DNA of 56,118 nt from Prosthecomicrobium pneumaticum (GTDB lineage Bacteria; Pseudomonadota; Alphaproteobacteria; Rhizobiales; Kaistiaceae): positions 1 through 56,118 of the forward strand of contig NZ_JACHOO010000003.1 of the NCBI RefSeq assembly GCF_014199915.1. The letters are read 5' to 3'. This document shows, piece by piece, positions 51,813-56,118 of this stretch (its first letter is position 1; each line of letters starts with the position of its first letter). Below the pieces are notes generated by a model, which saw nothing but the letters and a program-made list of their open reading frames with translations, was not told the DNA's origin and ran no database searches. The position numbers were made by a program, and so were the translations under genes.

Positions 51813-52979
51813 ATGCCGATCATCAACCGTGTCGCGGAGTTCCATGAGGAGGCCGTGGGCTGGCGTCACGAGCTGCACCGCCATCCCGAGATCCTGTTCG
51901 ACGTGCACCGCACCGCTGCTTTCGTCGCCGCGCGGCTCGGAGAATTCGGCGTCGACGAGATCGTCACCGGGCTCGGGCGAACCGGCGTCGTCGGCGTCAT
52001 CCGGGGCAATCGCGGTCCGGGCGGCACGATCGGGCTGCGTTCCGACATGGATGCGCTGCCGATCGAGGAGGCGACCGGCGCCGCCTACGCCTCCACCATT
52101 CCGGGCGCCATGCACGCCTGCGGTCACGACGGCCATGCCGCCATGCTGCTCGCGGCGGCGCGCCATCTCGCCGAGACGCGCAATTTCGCGGGCACCGCGG
52201 TGGTGATCTTCCAGCCGGCGGAGGAGGGCGGCGGCGGCGGCCGGGAAATGGTCGAGGACGGGCTGATGGAGCGCTTCGGCATCGACCAGGTCTATGGCAT
52301 GCACAATCTGCCCGGGCTCGATGTCGGCCGCTTCGCCATCCGCAACGGCCCGATCATGGCCTCGACCGACGAGTTCAACCTGACGATCCGGGGCCGCGGC
52401 GGCCATGCGGCCCGGCCGCAGGAGACGGTCGACACGGTGATGATCGGCGCGCAGCTCGTCGGCGCGATGCAGACGATCGTCTCGCGCACCGTCGATCCGC
52501 TCGATTCGCTGGTCGTCTCGGTAACGAAGTTCCATGCCGGCGACGCGCACAACGTCATTCCGGAGACCGCGCGGCTCGGCGGCACGGTGCGCACGCTGAA
52601 GGCGGAGACGCGCGATCTCGCCGAGCGGCGGATCCGCGAGATCGCCGCCGGCGTCGCCGCGGCGCACGGCGCGATCATCGATGTCGAATACAACCGGAAC
52701 TATCCGGTGACGCGCAATCACGCCGCCGAGACGGGCTTCGCCGCGGAGGTGGCGGCCGAAGTGGTCGGCGCGGACCGTGTCTCCACGGAGGCCGCGCCGA
52801 TGATGGCGGGCGAGGACTTCGCCTATATGCTCGAGGCCCGGCCCGGCGCCTTCATCTTCATCGGCAACGGGCCGAGTGCGGGTCTGCACAACCCGCACTA
52901 CGATTTCAACGACGCGGCGCTGCCCGTCGGCGCGTCCTACTGGGTGAGGCTGGTCGAGCGGGCGCTCGCACCCGGCTGA
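51813..52979 (+). CDS. M20-family amidohydrolase (hippurate hydrolase type)
   Basis: A 388-aa zinc or manganese amidohydrolase. Metal-site segments are RSDMDALPIEE, MHACGHDGHAAML and FQPAEEGGGGG, followed by a lid domain with RGRGGHAARPQETVD. The group includes hippurate, indole-acetyl-amino-acid and N-acyl amino acid hydrolases; specificity is not readable. AAGGAG stands six bases before the ATG at 51813, which I prefer over an ATG eight codons upstream. Its last 43 bases overlap the convergent TerC gene. Confidence 0.92.
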   Translation: MPIINRVAEFHEEAVGWRHELHRHPEILFDVHRTAAFVAARLGEFGVDEIVTGLGRTGVVGVIRGNRGPGGTIGLRSDMDALPIEEATGAAYASTIPGAMHACGHDGHAAMLLAAARHLAETRNFAGTAVVIFQPAEEGGGGGREMVEDGLMERFGIDQVYGMHNLPGLDVGRFAIRNGPIMASTDEFNLTIRGRGGHAARPQETVDTVMIGAQLVGAMQTIVSRTVDPLDSLVVSVTKFHAGDAHNVIPETARLGGTVRTLKAETRDLAERRIREIAAGVAAAHGAIIDVEYNRNYPVTRNHAAETGFAAEVAAEVVGADRVSTEAAPMMAGEDFAYMLEARPGAFIFIGNGPSAGLHNPHYDFNDAALPVGASYWVRLVERALAPG

Positions 52980-53959
52980 ACCGTGCCGTGACCGGCGGGC
53001 GGGCTCTTCCATAGCGAGAAGAGCACGCCGCCGGCCAGAATCGCGAGGGTGAGGCCGAGCGAGATCGCCGGATCGACCTTGCCCCAGATCTGGTTGACGA
53101 AGATCTTGCCGCCGACCACGACGAGCAGCAGGGCGAGCGCGTATTTCAGATAGTGGAAGCGGTGCACCATCGCCGCGAGCGCGAAATAGAGCGCGCGCAA
53201 GCCGAGAATGGCGAAGATGTTGCTCGTATAGACGATGTAGGGGTCGGTGCTGATGGCGAAGATCGCCGGCACGCTGTCGACCGCGAAGACCACGTCGGCG
53301 AACTCGATCGCGACGAGGGCGAGGAAGAGCGGTGTGACGAAGGTCTTCATCCGGCCGAGCGCATCCGGCCGCCGGACGAAGAAGTGGTGTCCGTCGAGCT
53401 CCGGGCTCACCGGCAGGATGCGCCGGGCGAGCCGGATCGGCCGGCTCTGCGAGATGTCCTGCGGCGCCTCGTCGGCGAAGAACATGCGGACGCCCGTCAC
53501 GACGAGGAAGGCGCCGAAGACATAGAGGATCCAGTCGAAATTCTCGACGAGGGCGACGCCCGCCGCGATCATGATACCGCGCAGGACGAGCACGCCGAGA
53601 ATGCCCCAGAACAGCACCCGGTGCTGATAGGCGCGCGGAATGGCGAAGGCGGCGAAGATGAGCGAGATGACGAAGACATTGTCGAGGGCGAGCGACTTCT
53701 CGACGACGAAGCCGGTCAGATAGGCAAGGCCCGCCTCGCGACCGTGATCGACCCAGACCCAGGCGCCGAAGGCGAGCGCGACGGCGATGTAGAAGGCCGA
53801 CATGACGAGGCTTTTTCGCACGCCGATCGTCTCGTCGCGGCGATTGAAGAGACCGAGATCGAAGACGAGCAGCGCGACGACGATACCGAGGAAAAGAAGC
53901 CACGCACCGACGGGCTTGCCGAGGAAGTCCGCGGCGACCAATTGAAGAAGCTGATCCAT
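52937..53959 (-). CDS. TerC-family integral membrane protein
   Basis: A 340-aa membrane protein with about nine helices. TerC hallmarks are [24 protein letters not shown] in the first half and [20 protein letters not shown] in the second, each with an acidic residue in a helix that may bind a cation. Members (Alx, MeeF-type) export manganese, sometimes loading exoproteins. No Shine-Dalgarno precedes the ATG at 53959, and the frame stays open for 80 codons upstream, so the start is less certain than the family assignment. It overlaps the M20 gene at the 3' end. Confidence 0.88.
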   Translation of the reverse strand: MDQLLQLVAADFLGKPVGAWLLFLGIVVALLVFDLGLFNRRDETIGVRKSLVMSAFYIAVALAFGAWVWVDHGREAGLAYLTGFVVEKSLALDNVFVISLIFAAFAIPRAYQHRVLFWGILGVLVLRGIMIAAGVALVENFDWILYVFGAFLVVTGVRMFFADEAPQDISQSRPIRLARRILPVSPELDGHHFFVRRPDALGRMKTFVTPLFLALVAIEFADVVFAVDSVPAIFAISTDPYIVYTSNIFAILGLRALYFALAAMVHRFHYLKYALALLLVVVGGKIFVNQIWGKVDPAISLGLTLAILAGGVLFSLWKSPPAGHGTVQPGASARSTSLTQ

Positions 53960-54228
53960 TCGGGAAAGGACACTCGGTCGCCGCGCAAACGGGGAAGAAG
54001 GTCCGACATCACGGTGGGCGACCCACACCGTCAGAGGGGCCCGGACCCCGGTCACGTCGACGGAGATGGGGCGCCGCTGTGACGGAGGCAAGAGGGGACG
54101 GCGCGAAAGCTCTGCTCGCGCGAAAGTTTCTCGACAATTCCGGCCGGACTGTGCGACCACCGTCTGCCCCCGACGAGCCGATCGAACGGCTTTCACCACC
54201 CAAAGAGGGCGACCCTCGGAGACGACCC
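53960..54228. other. divergent terC/ilvD upstream region, no gene seen
   Basis: This 269-bp gap contains several GC-rich inverted repeats (for example GGTGGGCGACCCACC near 54012-54027) but no recognisable gene. I looked on the minus strand for the yybP-ykoY manganese riboswitch often found before terC and did not find its GGGGAGUA box. Promoters for both genes should lie here. Confidence 0.4.
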
Positions 54229-56079
54229 ATGCCTGCCTATCGTTCCCGCACCACGACTCACGGCCGCAACATGGCCGGTGCGCGCGGCCTCTGGCGCGCC
54301 ACGGGCATGAGGGAGGGCGATTTCGGCAAGCCGATCATTGCGGTGGTGAACTCCTTCACCCAGTTCGTGCCGGGCCACGTCCATCTCAAGGATCTCGGCC
54401 AGCTGGTCGCCCGCGAGATCGAGAAGGCCGGCGGCGTCGCCAAGGAATTCAACACGATCGCGGTCGATGACGGCATCGCGATGGGGCATGACGGCATGCT
54501 CTATTCGCTGCCGTCGCGCGAGATCATCGCCGACTCGGTCGAATACATGGTCAACGCGCATTGCGCCGACGCCATGGTCTGCATCTCGAACTGCGACAAG
54601 ATCACCCCCGGCATGCTGATGGCCGCGATGCGGCTCAACATTCCGGCCGTGTTCGTCTCGGGCGGCCCGATGGAGGCCGGCAAGGCGATCATCGGCGGCC
54701 GCCAGGTCGCGCTCGATCTCGTCGATGCGATGGTCGCGGGCGCCGACGACCGGGTCTCCGACGCCGATGTGCAGCTGATGGAGCAGAACGCCTGCCCGAC
54801 CTGCGGCTCGTGCTCGGGCATGTTCACGGCCAATTCGATGAACTGCCTCACCGAGGCGCTCGGTCTCTCGCTGCCCGGCAACGGTTCGACGCTCGCCACC
54901 CATTCGGATCGCAAGCGCCTGTTCGTCGAGGCCGGCCACCTGATCGTCGACATCACCCGCCGCTACTATGAAGAAGAGGACGGGAGCGTTCTGCCGCGCG
55001 CCGTCGCGTCGAAAGCCGCCTTCGAGAATGCGATGACGCTCGATATCGCGATGGGCGGCTCGACCAACACCGTGCTGCACATCCTCGCCGCGGCGAACGA
55101 GGGCGGCATCGACTTCACGCTCGACGACATCGATGCGCTGTCGCGCCGCGTGCCGGTGCTCTGCAAGGTCGCGCCGGCGAAGCAGGACGTCCATATGGAA
55201 GACGTCCACCGCGCCGGCGGCATCATGGCGATCCTCGGCGAACTCGGCCGCGCCGGCCTCCTCAACCTCCACAGCCCGACCGTGCACGCCGCGACGCTCG
55301 GCGAGGCGATCGCCCGCTGGGACATCCGCCAGACCAATTCGGAGAGCGTGCGCGAATTCTTCCGTGCGGCGCCCGGCGGGGTGCGGACCGAGGTCGCCTT
55401 CAGCCAGTCCTCGCGCTGGGACGAGCTCGATCTCGACCGCCAGAAGGGCGCCATCCGCGACGCCGAGCATCCCTTCTCGAAGGATGGCGGCCTCGCCGTG
55501 CTGACGGGCAATCTGGCGCCGGACGGCTGTGTCGTGAAGACGGCGGGCGTCGACGAGTCGATCCTCAAATTCACCGGGCCTGCGGTCATCTTCGAGAGCC
55601 AGGACGCGGCGTCGGAAGGCATCCTCAACAAGAAGGTGAAGGCGGGCGACGTCGTCGTCATCCGCTATGAGGGGCCGCGTGGCGGGCCGGGCATGCAGGA
55701 GATGCTCTATCCGACGAGCTATCTGAAGTCGCGCGGCCTCGGCAAGGCCTGCGCGCTCGTCACAGACGGCCGCTTCTCCGGTGGCACGTCGGGCCTGTCG
55801 ATCGGCCATGTCGCGCCGGAAGCGGCCTCGGGCGGCGCGATCGCTCTCGTCGAGCCGGGCGACCCGATCGAGATCGACATCCCGAACCGCACGATCCGCA
55901 TCGCCATCCCGGACGAGGAACTCGCCCGCCGCCGCGCCGCGATGGAGGCGAAGGGCGCGGCGGGCTGGAAGCCGGCGGAGAAGCGCAAACGCAATGTGAC
56001 GACGGCCCTCAAGGCCTACGCCCTCCTCGCCACCAGCGCCGACAAGGGCGCCGTGCGCGACGTCTCGAAGCTCGGTTAG
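54229..56079 (+). CDS. ilvD: dihydroxy-acid dehydratase
   Basis: A 616-aa IlvD/Edd-family enzyme that dehydrates dihydroxyacids in valine, leucine and isoleucine synthesis; the length equals the usual bacterial IlvD. Iron-sulfur ligands are the Cys of SNCDKITPG (Cys122) and [11 protein letters not shown] (Cys195), with metal residues Asp81, Asp123 and carbamylated Lys124. [19 protein letters not shown] is the C-terminal signature. The start at 54229 follows CGGAGA; a longer upstream frame is not conserved. Acetolactate synthase and reductoisomerase genes are not in the window. Confidence 0.97.
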   Translation: MPAYRSRTTTHGRNMAGARGLWRATGMREGDFGKPIIAVVNSFTQFVPGHVHLKDLGQLVAREIEKAGGVAKEFNTIAVDDGIAMGHDGMLYSLPSREIIADSVEYMVNAHCADAMVCISNCDKITPGMLMAAMRLNIPAVFVSGGPMEAGKAIIGGRQVALDLVDAMVAGADDRVSDADVQLMEQNACPTCGSCSGMFTANSMNCLTEALGLSLPGNGSTLATHSDRKRLFVEAGHLIVDITRRYYEEEDGSVLPRAVASKAAFENAMTLDIAMGGSTNTVLHILAAANEGGIDFTLDDIDALSRRVPVLCKVAPAKQDVHMEDVHRAGGIMAILGELGRAGLLNLHSPTVHAATLGEAIARWDIRQTNSESVREFFRAAPGGVRTEVAFSQSSRWDELDLDRQKGAIRDAEHPFSKDGGLAVLTGNLAPDGCVVKTAGVDESILKFTGPAVIFESQDAASEGILNKKVKAGDVVVIRYEGPRGGPGMQEMLYPTSYLKSRGLGKACALVTDGRFSGGTSGLSIGHVAPEAASGGAIALVEPGDPIEIDIPNRTIRIAIPDEELARRRAAMEAKGAAGWKPAEKRKRNVTTALKAYALLATSADKGAVRDVSKLG

Positions 56080-56086
56080 GCACCCG

Positions 56087-56111
56087 CCCCTCTCCCGCTT
56101 GCGGGAGAGGG
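56087..56111. repeat. palindromic intergenic repeat, copy 7
   Basis: CCCTCTCCCGC (56088-56098), TT, GCGGGAGAGGG (56101-56111): a perfect 11-bp stem eight bases after the ilvD stop codon. The short TT loop differs from the 3-nt loops of the other copies. It could serve as the 3' end of the ilvD transcript. Confidence 0.85.
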
Positions 56112-56118
56112 CTTCCGG

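Noticed and set aside
53960-54130. Manganese (yybP-ykoY) riboswitch before the TerC gene
   Set aside because: The family context made this plausible, but I could not find the GGGGAGUA box or the second conserved loop on the minus strand.

Overview
The window is GC-rich, densely packed chromosomal DNA, most likely from an alphaproteobacterium of the Hyphomicrobiales (Rhizobiales) type. That placement is an inference from several traits: the purE-purK pair beside two DUF465 genes, a ureD-A-B-C-E-F-G cluster interrupted by small accessory genes, rhizobial-style family members, and ATGA/GTGA start-stop overlaps throughout. No rRNA, tRNA, CRISPR array, transposase or phage gene was seen. All coordinates below are trimmed to the start codon best supported by family alignment and Shine-Dalgarno position.

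Region 1-12.3 kb is an export and detoxification stretch. It holds a TetR regulator divergent from an RND pump (adaptor plus permease), a two-domain chromate transporter, a MarR-EmrA-EmrB drug efflux operon, a TauE/SafE exporter and an OpgC-like acyltransferase. Region 12.3-24.4 kb is mostly core metabolism: two DUF465 proteins, a degenerate GGDEF protein, purE-purK, a type-2 (eukaryote-like) isoleucyl-tRNA synthetase, BioY, an ABC-2 exporter, a DHRS6-like SDR, a GNAT, a short conserved protein and a class I aminotransferase.

Region 24.4-33.3 kb is one leftward locus. An 8-oxoguanine deaminase, a creatininase-family amidohydrolase and a D-2-hydroxyacid dehydrogenase homologue that has lost its catalytic Arg and His are followed by a complete Opp/Dpp-type ABC importer. 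It looks like uptake and catabolism of a nitrogen-rich cyclic compound, but the substrate cannot be read from sequence. Region 33.4-41.7 kb is a surface-polysaccharide locus: rfbCBDA (dTDP-L-rhamnose) runs rightward into a leftward block of GNAT, flippase, polysaccharide deacetylase and ATP-grasp genes, with no glycosyltransferase. Then come tusA, a CobW-type GTPase and a DD-carboxypeptidase.

Region 45-51.7 kb is the urease cluster: ureD, ureA, DUF1272, ureB, an AbrB/VapC-type toxin-antitoxin pair, ureC, an intact DUF29 gene, a broken DUF29 gene, then ureE, ureF and ureG. The toxin-antitoxin pair between two structural subunits of one enzyme is the most unusual arrangement seen. The window ends with an M20 amidohydrolase, a TerC-family membrane protein and ilvD.

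A family of short palindromes (CCCTCTCCCGC, 2-3 nt, GCGGGAGAGGG) recurs only between genes, at about 0.15, 18.8, 24.3, 24.4, 41.9-42.1 and 56.1 kb. One locus is a complex nested composite.
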